Assembly: GCF_008312935.1 (NCBI RefSeq)
Contig: NZ_VSZO01000012.1
Location: 310,001-374,000, forward strand
Reading direction: 5' to 3'
DNA: 64,000 nucleotides
Source: Roseiconus lacunae
Lineage (GTDB): Bacteria > Planctomycetota > Planctomycetia > Pirellulales > Pirellulaceae
Part shown: in pieces, positions 1 to 9,739 of the stretch
Numbering within the stretch: position 1 is the stretch's first letter
Layout of the letters: each line of letters opens with the position of its first letter
Notes under the pieces: generated by a model
The model's input: the letters and a program-made list of their open reading frames with translations, nothing else
Database searches by the model: none
What the model was told of the DNA's origin: nothing
Made by a program: the position numbers and the translations under genes

Positions 1-1108
1 CGGCCGAACCGAGCTGACGATCTTTATCGGCACCGGTTACGACTACGGTGATGCCCCGGCACCTTACACCAGCTCGATGGATGACGGCGGTCCACGACAC
101 GCCGTCGACCCGGCATTGGGCTTGGGAGCGACGGTGACTGCCGAAGCCGACGCGGAACTTCCCAACGCAGATTCGAGCGACGACGGGATTACGCTCCCGG
201 CATCGTTCCAAGCAGGGTTCTCGTTCCCCGTCGGAATCTTCGTTCGTAACGACGATGCCGGTTCAACGGGCGACCTACCGGTTTACGTCGACGCTTGGTT
301 CGATTGGAACCAGAACGGCCAATTCGAAGTCAACGAACGCTACCGGTTCGGAACCGCAGGCACCGGCCTAACACCGGAACTGTTCAACAACACCACGACG
401 TCGGTCTTGATCGACGTCCCAGCTTCGGCCCTGTCTGGTTCGACCTATGCTCGGTTCCGATTGAGCGAACAGTCGACGCTAGGCCCCAACGGCGATGCGA
501 CCAGCGGTGAAGTGGAAGACTACGAAATCTTCGTTGGCACTAATCCATATACCAACGCGAGCAACCGCTACGACGCCAACGACAGTGGCAACGTGACACC
601 GATCGATGCGTTGCAAATCATCAACTCGATCGCTCGTAACGCTGGCGGCACCGTCTCGGTGAACCTGCAGACGACGCCCGTGGCAACGCCGATCTACCCA
701 GACGTCAACGGCGACGGCATCATGTCTGCGACCGATGCGTTGGCCGTGATTAATGAACTGGCACGCATGAATGCGACCGCCAGTGGTGAGGGCGAAGGTT
801 TGTCGGGATCGTTTGTTTCGGCCGCTCCTGGGGTGTTCGCCAGTGCATCGACCGCCGCCGGTGACGTGTTGATCCAACAGTCCGCGACGTTGCCGTCCGA
901 CACCGACGATGACGAAACCAACGGTGACGAACTCCTGGTCGGTCCGAGTCTGATGGCATCCGACTCGAACGACAACTCCAGCGTGTTCGACCTGCCCGAA
1001 GTCATCGAACTCGATTCGATTGTCGACGACTTGGCCAAGGACAAAGCCGACGCGGAAGGATCGAAGTCACTCGAGAGCGGACTCGACGATTTCTTTGCTT
1101 CCCTGTAA
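1..1108 (+). CDS. Secreted dockerin protein with GEVED domain (5' end outside window)
   Basis: The frame is open from base 2, so the start lies outside the window. The visible 368 residues begin with a GEVED-type domain (DYGDAPAPY near the start, GEVEDYEIF near residue 175). Two dockerin type I calcium loops follow (DANDSGNVTPIDAL and DVNGDGIMSATDAL), each followed by a short helix (QIINSIA, AVINELA). An acidic, Ser-rich tail then ends in DDFFASL. This domain set is typical of very large planctomycete surface or secreted proteins; no cohesin partner is visible here. The next two genes on the same strand are of the same kind. The function is not known; dockerin and GEVED parts suggest calcium-stabilised binding or assembly outside the cell. 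Confidence 0.85.
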   Translation, partial: GRTELTIFIGTGYDYGDAPAPYTSSMDDGGPRHAVDPALGLGATVTAEADAELPNADSSDDGITLPASFQAGFSFPVGIFVRNDDAGSTGDLPVYVDAWFDWNQNGQFEVNERYRFGTAGTGLTPELFNNTTTSVLIDVPASALSGSTYARFRLSEQSTLGPNGDATSGEVEDYEIFVGTNPYTNASNRYDANDSGNVTPIDALQIINSIARNAGGTVSVNLQTTPVATPIYPDVNGDGIMSATDALAVINELARMNATASGEGEGLSGSFVSAAPGVFASASTAAGDVLIQQSATLPSDTDDDETNGDELLVGPSLMASDSNDNSSVFDLPEVIELDSIVDDLAKDKADAEGSKSLESGLDDFFASL

Positions 1109-1297
1109 GGCGATGATTTGACGTCAACAACAGCCGCGAGCATATCTCGCGGCGTTGTTCCGCTACCCCAAATCAGATTCATACGAAGCACTAGGAAAGC
1201 CGTTACAAGTAGAAACCGATGCGGACAGATCGGTTAAAGAACGTATGATTGAGTAGACGTCTTTGCAAGATTCGCGAAGGACTGACTAGCATCCAAG

Positions 1298-3883
1298 GTG
1301 AACGCCCTAGCGGCGTTTGAATTCCAGCAGGCAATGCAGCCATGCGATCGGCATTACACAGCCGACTGCGGCGGTCGACGCCCGCCCACACCACTCGCGA
1401 TGACACACCGTTTGCCCAATCGAAACGTGACTGAACGAATCGCCCCGCATTCTGAGCCGCCAAACGCCCCATACCCGAGACGGATATCGGGGACATCGAC
1501 TCGATCGGCTTCCCGGCAGCAACGCCGGTCGCGGCGACTCTCTCTCGAGCGGTTTGAGTCGCGTCAATTGATGGCCGCAGACGTCCCTTTCGGTGCGACA
1601 CCGGTCGATACCGGCGAATTTTTACTGGGGACCATCACAGTCACACCCGTTTTCTTCGAAAGTGATGGATCGATCGATTCAAACACCGAGGACTGGACCG
1701 CTCAAGAAATCGACGCCACGCTGGCAAAAATCGAAGACAGTGTTCAATGGTGGGCCGATCTGCTAGCGACGAAAACTTCGGTTCACACCTTGGACTTCGT
1801 CGTCGACGAAACCTACGCAAGGAACCCGGTGCAGACGGGGTATGAACCGATCACACGGACCAGCGATACGTTTCAGCGATACGTGGGTAGCTGGCTGACC
1901 GGACTGGGCTATGGCGACGCACCGTCGATTGAACGAGCCGTCCACCTATTCAACGACTCCCAGCGTCAATCCTATCAGACCGATTGGGCATTCACGGTTT
2001 TCGTCGTGGACTCTTCCAACGATGCCGATGGGTTCTTCGCCGATGGCGGGTTCCTGGGCGCTTTCGCCTACCCGGGCGGACTGTTCATGGTGATCCCCAG
2101 TGAGCGTCCCACATCGACCTACAGCCATGAAATGGGACACATCTTCTGGGCCCGTGACCAATACCCCGGTGCGGGAAGCTGGACCGATCAGCGAGGATAC
2201 TACAACGCACAAAACTATAACGCCGCTGATAATCCGACTCCTGGATTCGTCCAACAAGATAGCATCATGCGCGGGGGCTCAGCCTCGGTCAATGCATTCA
2301 ACCAACTGGTGACCGAACCGTCTGCGCTCGCGATGGTTGGATGGCAGGACAGCGACGGCGATGGCATCTTTGACGTCGCCGATGTTCCGCTGACGATCGA
2401 TGCGATTGCCGCATTTGACGCCGAAAATCAGACATTTGACGTTACCGGTTCGGCAGCGGTCGACACCCTAGCCAATCGGAACAGCGCGGGAATGCAAAGC
2501 GATATCACGCTCGCCCGAATCCGTGAATTGGAGTACCGCCTTGATGGTGGTGCCTGGCAGACGGCGCTAATCGCCGATGATACCGAGATCACGTTCGACT
2601 TGGACATCGACGCCGCAGGGGCAAGCACGCTCGATTTTCGTGCGATCGACACATCGACGGGAATCACGAGCGAAATCCTAAGTGCTAGCACCCTGATTCC
2701 CGCGTTTTCCGGACTGGGCGGCGTCTATGCCTTTCTTGATACCAACGAGAACGGACGACGCGACGAAGGCGAAAGCCTATTCACAAACGGAACACTCAAT
2801 CTCAAACGCTCCGACGGCAGTTCGCTTAGCTACCAAGCATTCGACGCGGCGACACTACCTGCGGGCAACGTCGCGAGCCAAGGTGGCGTGACGCTCTCGG
2901 CAGTCGGTGACGACACCGATGGTCAGATCGCGGTCCGAACGTCGACAACCGATTTGTCGGGCGTTTCTGTTTTTCAGTTCTTTGACACCGACCGCGGCGT
3001 CTGGAAAGACGCCTTCGGTGCCGATCAACAACTGCAAGTGTCCGGTGACCAAACGGTTGGTGCAGTCGTCGTTGACTTTCGGGCAACCGACACCGGCGGC
3101 TATGGCTACGAAAGTGGAAGCTACGCCCGCGTCGAAGCCTATGACAGTGCGGGCAATCTAATCGAACGCGTTACCAGTCCGTTAATCATGGCCGGTGAAA
3201 CGGGACGAGTCAGCCTGCACCATTCCACCGGACAAATCGCCAAAGTTCTCATCTTTGGACATGCCGAAACAGAAATTCTTGTCGAGTCCATCCAGTTCGG
3301 CACCGAATCGATTGCCGAAACTGAAGGTGATGGGCTGCTGGCAATCGATGGGCTGGCGGTAGGGCAGTACCAATTGGAAACAACCGCCGACAATCTGATC
3401 TATCAATTCAGTTCGACGACCATCCCTCTCGAGCTTAATGAATCGATGAATTCGGTTGCTCTACCCGTCATCCAAGTGGATAGCCCGCGTTTCAATCAAA
3501 CGCTCCCTGGGGATACCAACGGTGATGGGATGGTTTCGGTCCGCGATGCGCTGGTGGTCATCAACGACATTGCCCGACTTGGTAATCGAACTCTTGGTCC
3601 TGACGAACTTTCTGGATTCGACGTCGACGTCAACAACGACGGTGTCGTGTCCCCGATCGACGCGCTGCGTGTCATCAATCTGTTGTCAATTGCCAGGACG
3701 GAAGGTGAAATCGCCGAGGGCGAATCCGTTTCGTCGGCCGATTCCACGATGAGCAGTCAGGCAGTGGACGATTACTTTGCTTCATCGGCAAGCTTGCATA
3801 CGACCTCCGCTTCATCCAATCCACTGGCCGTCTGTAGCGTTGATTGGCCGGACGAGACGCTCGACTCGTCAAAACTTTTCTAA
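1298..3883 (+). CDS. Metzincin-like secreted metalloprotease with dockerin repeats and LEPR-XLL-type N-terminus
   Basis: 861 residues from a GTG start; ATG codons at 1334 and 1400 are alternatives and the Arg-rich leader makes 1400 attractive. The leader ends in ESRQLMAAD, a LEPR-XLL-type motif found at the N-terminus of planctomycete exported proteins. A zinc site HEMGHIFWARD starts at His277 and matches the metzincin pattern HExxHxxGxxH/D with Trp in place of Gly; Met324 in SIMRGG would be the Met-turn 47 residues later. An SdrD-B-like segment (YAFLDTNENGRRDEGE) follows near residue 475. Two dockerin loops (DTNGDGMVSVRDAL, DVNNDGVVSPIDAL) lie near residues 740-800. The tail contains VDDYFAS, resembling the end of the preceding protein, then about 35 further residues. 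The protease role is inferred from the motif; the substrate is unknown. Confidence 0.8.
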   Translation: MNALAAFEFQQAMQPCDRHYTADCGGRRPPTPLAMTHRLPNRNVTERIAPHSEPPNAPYPRRISGTSTRSASRQQRRSRRLSLERFESRQLMAADVPFGATPVDTGEFLLGTITVTPVFFESDGSIDSNTEDWTAQEIDATLAKIEDSVQWWADLLATKTSVHTLDFVVDETYARNPVQTGYEPITRTSDTFQRYVGSWLTGLGYGDAPSIERAVHLFNDSQRQSYQTDWAFTVFVVDSSNDADGFFADGGFLGAFAYPGGLFMVIPSERPTSTYSHEMGHIFWARDQYPGAGSWTDQRGYYNAQNYNAADNPTPGFVQQDSIMRGGSASVNAFNQLVTEPSALAMVGWQDSDGDGIFDVADVPLTIDAIAAFDAENQTFDVTGSAAVDTLANRNSAGMQSDITLARIRELEYRLDGGAWQTALIADDTEITFDLDIDAAGASTLDFRAIDTSTGITSEILSASTLIPAFSGLGGVYAFLDTNENGRRDEGESLFTNGTLNLKRSDGSSLSYQAFDAATLPAGNVASQGGVTLSAVGDDTDGQIAVRTSTTDLSGVSVFQFFDTDRGVWKDAFGADQQLQVSGDQTVGAVVVDFRATDTGGYGYESGSYARVEAYDSAGNLIERVTSPLIMAGETGRVSLHHSTGQIAKVLIFGHAETEILVESIQFGTESIAETEGDGLLAIDGLAVGQYQLETTADNLIYQFSSTTIPLELNESMNSVALPVIQVDSPRFNQTLPGDTNGDGMVSVRDALVVINDIARLGNRTLGPDELSGFDVDVNNDGVVSPIDALRVINLLSIARTEGEIAEGESVSSADSTMSSQAVDDYFASSASLHTTSASSNPLAVCSVDWPDETLDSSKLF

Positions 3884-4603
3884 TCGAGTACTTCGGTGTG
3901 ATTTCATGGATCGCCAGTGGATTTAGCCACGGAGTCGGTCCATTAACCGTGGTTTTCTCCGTCGTCTGATCGTTCCCACCGGAGAATTTAGTCGAATCGA
4001 AGCACTCTTTTTTCGGTCGGGCCCAAACGTTTAGCGAGTTCCGCGATGTCCCGCTCCGTCAGGCTCGCGGCTGATCTCACACTCGATTTCTCGGGACCGC
4101 TTGTCTGCTTCGGGCGAGAAACGCCTACTCCGTAGCTCATCATTGAGCGAAATGTGGAACTCTGCGGGCAAACCGACATCGGACGCAAGTGAGGGCTACC
4201 CCTCATCCGATAGCTTCTTTCGAGCAGATGCCTCAAAGATCACCGGCGAGCGTTTCTAACGGCGTTTTACGGTGTTTTCGGCAGGATTATGCAGCAGTCC
4301 CCCACAAACTCTGCCTCGTTGCGGTCGCTTTGCGAACTGATTTAATCGGAATATCTGGAACTCTGAGGGTTGAGCGACATCTAACCCGAACGGAACGGTC
4401 CAATTTCCCACGCAACCAGAACGTTGATAAAGCGGGCGAGGGAGATAATATAGGGCCAATATTCAGGCTGGCTAATTTTTGCGGCCCCGGTTTCCAAGGA
4501 ATGCGGGGTCCCCGTCAGTCGAATACGACCTCCTCGACCTGCCACGCGACCGAGTCCCGAGTCCCCGGCTAACACGTTCTACTTCATCTCTCCGGATTTC
4601 CAG
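3884..4603. other. Intergenic region, 720 bp
   Basis: This is the gap between two large surface-protein genes. It contains a terminator-like hairpin just after the upstream gene (3925-3956). Short open frames occur on both strands (for example 3988-4236 minus and 4189-4572 plus), but none has a recognisable domain or a convincing start. The promoter of the next gene should lie in the last 200 bp; I see no clear sigma-70 boxes. Confidence 0.5.
3925..3956 (+). terminator. Possible intrinsic terminator
   Basis: CCACGG at 3927-3932 pairs with CCGTGG at 3947-3952, extended by one G-T and one A-T pair, and is followed by four T. It sits 40 bp after the stop of the protease gene. The loop is long (14 nt) and the T-run short, so the call is tentative. 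Confidence 0.4.
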
Positions 4604-7600
4604 ATGAAAAGCCTGCGTCAGTTGCTCCGCCGTCAGAAAGCCCAGAGTGCGGAACGATCTCACAAAACCCGCGCCGCCCGCAATGGCATTACGCGACGGT
4701 TGAATTCTCAGATGCTGGAGCAGCGTCAACTGCTGGCAGCGGACTTCAATGATGCCCACAACTACTGGCACGCGACCGACGTCAATCAAGACGGGATTGT
4801 GTCACCGAGCGATGCGCTCGCGGTGATCAACTATATCGCGGCCAACGCTGGTGCCGCACAAGGAGAGCAAGTCGACTCTGATTTGGACCCATTCGATCAG
4901 CGAAAAGTCGATACAAACAACGATGGAAACGTGACGCCCAGCGACGCGCTTTCGGTGATCAACGCCGTTGCTCGCGGTGAGCAAATGGACGCGCTCGTCG
5001 AGTTATTCCTTTCCGCTCGCGACCGTGACGACAATTTACTGCCCGAAGATGGCAATGGTGTCATTACGGTCGGCACCGGCATTGAGAATTCGTTCTTCCT
5101 CGAAGTTGCTTATTCGGACCTTCGCGGCTTCGGGGACGACCTCGGTATTTTCTCGCTGTACCCTGATGTTGGCGTCAGCATGGGCGGCGTCCTCATGCCA
5201 GTCTTGCGTGAAGCTCAGCGAGTGGTATTCGATGAAGCGATTCGCGACAGCAGTTCCGGCTCTTTAACGATTGGAATCGAGGGATCGTCGACGACCGTTG
5301 ATGTTCCTCTCTCTGACATCCAAAGTGGATTCGCGACACCGCTACGCAATGCACTCGTCAACGACTTCGGATACGACGCCGATGATTTCGAGATCACCGA
5401 GCCCCTGTTCCTCCGTGGAGACAGCGGCCGGGACCTTGGATTTCAAATCGTGTACACCGATGAATCCTTTGGCAATGTCGACCTACCTGACTTGATTCTC
5501 ACGGCGAACTTCGACAACCAAGTCGATGTCACCTTCACCGAGTTCGCACCGTTTGAAGCCGATGGAGTCACCCCGAACGACGCGGCTTTCGAATTTAACT
5601 TGGACATCCGTAGCCGGACGCTTAATGACAACGACAAATTCTATGAATTTTTGAATGACGGATCATTCGATAGCGAGACAGGCTTCACCAGCATCGGTGG
5701 TGTTGGCGAGATTCAGCTCAATGGTGTTCGAGGCGCCGACGACAATGGAATGTTGATTGAGCCTTTCGACGCATTTCGCTTTGAAGTCTTTTTGAGCCAG
5801 CCGGTATCTAGCTCGAATCCTTTGGTCGTTGACGTTAATCCTGGAGCCGGCGTTGACCCCCTCACACTTTATGGGGATACCGAAGAGAACGTCCCAGATG
5901 ATTTGGTGATCATCGACGAAGACGCCCGGGTCACATTCAGCACCGGCGCGGTGATCAACACACCTCCGACCGTTTCACCGGTCCCGCTGGAAGCGACATT
6001 CACCGAAGACGACAACACCGACAGTGTCGATTTGTTGACCGGAGCCAGCGATGCCGATGGAGACACGCTTTCAGTTTCGAACTTTAGCTTCACCGGCGGC
6101 GACACCAGCGGTGTCTCTCTCAATGGCACCTCGATCGACGTCACCCCGTCGATCTATAACTCACTCGCCGTAGGCGAAAGCGTGGTGATTACCGCGACCT
6201 ACGACATCATCGACGGCAATGGTGGATCGGTCGGCCAAACACTTTCGTTGACCGTCACCGGTGTTAATGACGCTCCGGTGGTTAGCGGCCCGATCACTGA
6301 ATCACGCAGCGAAAACGCCCCTTCATTCATTATCGACTTGCTGCAAAACGCATCCGATGTCGATACCAGTGACACCCTGGACGCGATCAACATCGTCCAG
6401 AACGGCTCCGACGATGCATCGGGAATCACGGTCGACGATACGAACAATCAGATCACCGTTGATCCTTCCGCTTACGCCGCGCTCAATGATGGCGAAAGCG
6501 TGACGGTGACGTACGACTATCAGGTCACCGACGGCAACGGCGGAACGGTCAACACCACCGTCGCGATCACGATTAACGGCGATACGCCGAACCAAAATCC
6601 GGTCGTCAGCGGTCCGGTCATCGAAACGTTTAGTGAGAACGATGCCAACGCGACTGTCGATTTGCTCGACGGAGCCTCAGACCCGGACACCGGTGACGTA
6701 CTCAACGTCGCGGACTTGACCTTGGTCAGTGGCGATGCCAGTGGCATTACCGTCGGCGGCAACACGCTTTCGGTCAGCCCGTCGACCTACAACTCGCTGC
6801 CCGAAGGCTCCAGCGAGACCATCGTCTACAGCTATAACATCACGGACGGCGAAGGCGGCACCGTCGCACAAACCGCGACCGTAACGATCAACGGTGCCAA
6901 CGATGCACCGACCGTCAACGGCCCGCTGACGCTGACGGCGACCGAAGATGACAACAGCACCAGTTTGAATCTGCTTGATGGTGCTGCGGATCCGGACACA
7001 GGCGACAGCGTTTCTGTCGACGGCCTGACACTGGCCTCTGGTGATGACGCCGGAATCAACATTTCCGGAAGCTCACTGGCGATCGACCCATCGGCTTACA
7101 ACGCATTGGCAGCCGGTGAATCCGAAGTCATCGTTTACACCTACAACGTCATCGATGGAAATGGTGGAACGACGGCTCAATCGGCGACGATCACGATCAC
7201 CGGCGTCAACGACGCCCCGACCGTCGGAGCACCGATCAGCCAAACGTTCACCGAAGATGACGCCTCGGCATCGGTCGACCTGCTCGCCGGGGCGGCGGAC
7301 GCAGACACCAGCGATGTACTCACCATCGCAAACTTCAGCACGGTTTCGGGCGATTCGAGTCCCTTCACCATCGTCAACGACAATTCGATTTCGTTCGCCC
7401 CCTCGGCCTATAACAGCTTGGCTGCAGGTGAATCAGAAATCGTCGTCGTGAATTACGACGTGGTCGACGGAAACGGCGGTTCGGCGGCTCAGACGGCAAC
7501 GATCACCATCACCGGCGTTAACGATGCCCCGACCGTTGGCAACGCCTTGGCATTCACATTCAACGAGGACCAAGGCACTCAGACCGCTTCGCTGCTTGAC

Positions 7601-8914
7601 GGTGCTTCTGACCCAGACGCAAGCGACACCCTTTCGGTCACCGGTGTATCGGTCACCGGTGATGATAGCGGTGTCACCCGCAACGGTGCGAACCTATCGA
7701 TTGACACCAGTGCTTACGGTGCCTTGAACGAAGGCGAATCTGCCGTGATCACGTTTACCTATCAAGTCACCGATGGCACGGCGAGCGTCAATCAAACAGC
7801 AACCGTCACGATCGAAGGCCGCGACGAAGGCATCCCCGTTGTCTCCGGCCCGATCACGATCTCGTTTGATGAAGACGACAACAACGGCACGGTCGATATG
7901 CTGGCCGGTGCATCCGATCCTGACCAGGACCCGCTTACGGTCATCAATGCCGTCGTCACCAGTGGTGACGCGAGCGGAGTGACGATCGACGCGGCCAACG
8001 CACAGTTGTTGATCAATCCCTCGGCTTACAACGATTTGAACACCGGCGAAACGGAAGTCATCGTTGTCAGCTACGACATCAGCGACGGAAACGGCAATAG
8101 CGTCGCTCAGACCGCGACGATCACGATCATCGGTGAAGACGAGCCGCTGATCCAACCGTCGACGATCTCCGGACAGCTCTATATCGACCACGTCGAAAAC
8201 CAAGAGGACGTCGCCAATAATGGTGCGACCCCGATTCGAAACGGTGTCCACGATGACGACGAGCGAACACTCGGTGGCGTGCTGGTTCGATTGCTGCAAG
8301 TCACCGGCAACGGTGAAGCCGAAGTCGCCTCGGTGTTGACCAATAACGAAGGCGAGTACTCCTTCACCGACCTGGATCCTGGCACCTACATTGTCGATTA
8401 CAACCTGCCTTCGTCGGTGATTTACACCGGAAGCAAACGGGGTGTGATCGTCATCGACGAGGCTGGCGGTGAATCCGAATCCGGACCAAGCCTGAATGCG
8501 GTCGGCATCGTCGGCGTCCAACAACGCATCGACCTGCTAGCCAAAACGTACTTGGATGCCGATATCCTTGACACCGGTAGCGACAGCACCGGTACTTCGG
8601 GTGGCTCGGTTCACCTGAACGCCGACGGCACCCAGCAGATGTTCATCGCCAGCGGTGAGTTCGATGCCCAGTATGCCGAAGTCGTTCTCAATGAGGCCCG
8701 CGACGCAGCCTTGTTGACGATCATCGACAGTGCCGGCGAAGTGAAATCGGCACGCTTAGACATGGATCAATTCGTTGTCACAGGCGATGGACACGGCGTT
8801 CGCTTCTTCGGAACGATGCAAGATTTCAACTTCGTCCAATCGAGCGACGACCTTCTCCGAGAAGAATTCGAAGACTATCGTAACGCGATCGACCAAATCC
8901 TTTCGGACCTGTAA
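4604..8914 (+). CDS. Giant secreted adhesin-like protein: dockerins plus seven cadherin-like repeats
   Basis: 1436 residues starting at ATG 4604. The leader of about 45 residues is Arg-rich and ends in MLEQRQLLAAD, the LEPR-XLL-type motif. Two dockerin loops follow at once (DVNQDGIVSPSDAL, DTNNDGNVTPSDAL), an N-terminal position unlike the C-terminal one in the two genes upstream. Residues about 465-1180 hold seven repeats of about 103 residues; each starts with a [TSND]E[DN]xxxx(V)DLLxGAxDxD-like segment and most end in TITxxGxNDAP, as in cadherin/VCBS-type adhesins. An SdrD-B-like domain (ISGQLYIDHV, then GEYSFTDLDPGTYIV) follows near residues 1185-1290. The last 130 residues are not recognised. 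Calcium-dependent attachment or matrix formation is likely but inferred from the domain types only. Confidence 0.85.
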   Translation: MKSLRQLLRRQKAQSAERSHKTRAARNGITRRLNSQMLEQRQLLAADFNDAHNYWHATDVNQDGIVSPSDALAVINYIAANAGAAQGEQVDSDLDPFDQRKVDTNNDGNVTPSDALSVINAVARGEQMDALVELFLSARDRDDNLLPEDGNGVITVGTGIENSFFLEVAYSDLRGFGDDLGIFSLYPDVGVSMGGVLMPVLREAQRVVFDEAIRDSSSGSLTIGIEGSSTTVDVPLSDIQSGFATPLRNALVNDFGYDADDFEITEPLFLRGDSGRDLGFQIVYTDESFGNVDLPDLILTANFDNQVDVTFTEFAPFEADGVTPNDAAFEFNLDIRSRTLNDNDKFYEFLNDGSFDSETGFTSIGGVGEIQLNGVRGADDNGMLIEPFDAFRFEVFLSQPVSSSNPLVVDVNPGAGVDPLTLYGDTEENVPDDLVIIDEDARVTFSTGAVINTPPTVSPVPLEATFTEDDNTDSVDLLTGASDADGDTLSVSNFSFTGGDTSGVSLNGTSIDVTPSIYNSLAVGESVVITATYDIIDGNGGSVGQTLSLTVTGVNDAPVVSGPITESRSENAPSFIIDLLQNASDVDTSDTLDAINIVQNGSDDASGITVDDTNNQITVDPSAYAALNDGESVTVTYDYQVTDGNGGTVNTTVAITINGDTPNQNPVVSGPVIETFSENDANATVDLLDGASDPDTGDVLNVADLTLVSGDASGITVGGNTLSVSPSTYNSLPEGSSETIVYSYNITDGEGGTVAQTATVTINGANDAPTVNGPLTLTATEDDNSTSLNLLDGAADPDTGDSVSVDGLTLASGDDAGINISGSSLAIDPSAYNALAAGESEVIVYTYNVIDGNGGTTAQSATITITGVNDAPTVGAPISQTFTEDDASASVDLLAGAADADTSDVLTIANFSTVSGDSSPFTIVNDNSISFAPSAYNSLAAGESEIVVVNYDVVDGNGGSAAQTATITITGVNDAPTVGNALAFTFNEDQGTQTASLLDGASDPDASDTLSVTGVSVTGDDSGVTRNGANLSIDTSAYGALNEGESAVITFTYQVTDGTASVNQTATVTIEGRDEGIPVVSGPITISFDEDDNNGTVDMLAGASDPDQDPLTVINAVVTSGDASGVTIDAANAQLLINPSAYNDLNTGETEVIVVSYDISDGNGNSVAQTATITIIGEDEPLIQPSTISGQLYIDHVENQEDVANNGATPIRNGVHDDDERTLGGVLVRLLQVTGNGEAEVASVLTNNEGEYSFTDLDPGTYIVDYNLPSSVIYTGSKRGVIVIDEAGGESESGPSLNAVGIVGVQQRIDLLAKTYLDADILDTGSDSTGTSGGSVHLNADGTQQMFIASGEFDAQYAEVVLNEARDAALLTIIDSAGEVKSARLDMDQFVVTGDGHGVRFFGTMQDFNFVQSSDDLLREEFEDYRNAIDQILSDL
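5997..8140 (+). repeat. Seven in-frame tandem cadherin-like repeats of about 310 bp
   Basis: Units begin near 5997, 6299, 6624, 6933, 7240, 7552 and 7858. Each encodes an acidic strand, a DGNGG-like loop in most copies, and a TITxxGxNDAP-like junction. Copies differ enough in sequence to show that they are not very recent duplications. Confidence 0.85.
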
Positions 8915-8970
8915 GCCGATTGGGATCGGGCCCCTTGCCGTCCGATCAACGATCCAACAAAATCCTTCAC

Positions 8971-9006
8971 AAACCGCCGATGAATTTCATCGGCGGTTTT
9001 CTTTTT
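8971..9006 (+). terminator. Rho-independent terminator after the adhesin gene
   Basis: A perfect 13-bp stem (AAACCGCCGATGA at 8971-8983 pairing with 8987-8999) has a 3-nt loop and is followed by a T-rich tract, with a single C, up to 9006. It lies 57 bp after the stop codon. This is the clearest terminator in the window. Confidence 0.9.
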
Positions 9007-9052
9007 GACTGGCGTATTTATTCACGACCTACCATCCGTTCCCTTCCCGCCG

Positions 9053-9469
9053 ATGTCCGCCCACCGCATTCGCTTGCGACGCCCCTGGCTACGTGTAAGC
9101 GTCCCGGGTTCGACGGCTGAACGAGTCGATGTTCCTGATCCGGCAACGGACTACGATTCGCCGCCGACGCAAGTCCGCTACAACCGAAACTTCAATTGCC
9201 CGACCGGATTGACCGATCAGGCGTCGGTCAGATTGCAAATCACTTCGCTTCAGGCCGATCACGCTGTCATTCGATTGAATGAGTCAATGATTTGGGAATC
9301 CGATTCGGGAACTCACCAGGTGTCCGCCCCGATCGAAGTCGAAATTCAGACGTATCTCCGTACCGCCAATCGGCTCGAAGTCGAATTGAACCGTAGTCCA
9401 GATAAATCAGGCCGGCCCCAAAACCTGACCATCGACGGCGAAGTCACCTTGCTGATCGAAGAACGATAA
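9053..9469 (+). CDS. Small conserved-type protein of unknown function
   Basis: 138 residues from ATG 9053; an in-frame TTG at 9005 is inside the terminator T-run and therefore unlikely. The sequence shows no signal peptide and no transmembrane segment. The central part (VRLQITSLQADHAVIRLNES and following) alternates hydrophobic and polar residues like a beta sandwich, with a C-terminal strand EVTLLIEER. I do not recognise the family. The pattern of predicted strands plus RVSVPG near the N-terminus would fit a small carbohydrate-binding or jelly-roll fold, but this is a guess. Confidence 0.6.
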   Translation: MSAHRIRLRRPWLRVSVPGSTAERVDVPDPATDYDSPPTQVRYNRNFNCPTGLTDQASVRLQITSLQADHAVIRLNESMIWESDSGTHQVSAPIEVEIQTYLRTANRLEVELNRSPDKSGRPQNLTIDGEVTLLIEER

Positions 9470-9739
9470 AACGTCGAACGGCGGTTTCCTTTGCCCCTCA
9501 CGTTCAAAACCGCTACGATAACTTGTCAACGAAAAATCCTATCGGTTGTAGGACAGAGGCTACGTAAAGCAGTTCTGGAGAATGCCATTCCGGAGTCTGT
9601 GCTATTCCTAGCCTGCGTCTCATCGAACACTGCGATCCGAACGCGATTGCATCGGTCCTGTGAAAAGCAGAGTCGGCTCACAAACAAGTTTGCATTAATC
9701 GCCGGATCGGCGTTAAATCGCAACGAACGGGTGGACAAC

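Noticed and set aside
4189-4572. 127-codon frame in the gap before the adhesin gene
   Set aside because: No domain, a weak non-ATG start, and composition unlike the neighbouring genes.
7694-8524. 276-codon open frame antisense to the cadherin-like repeats
   Set aside because: It repeats with the same period as the repeats and has Asp/Arg-rich low-complexity sequence; it is a shadow of the adhesin gene.
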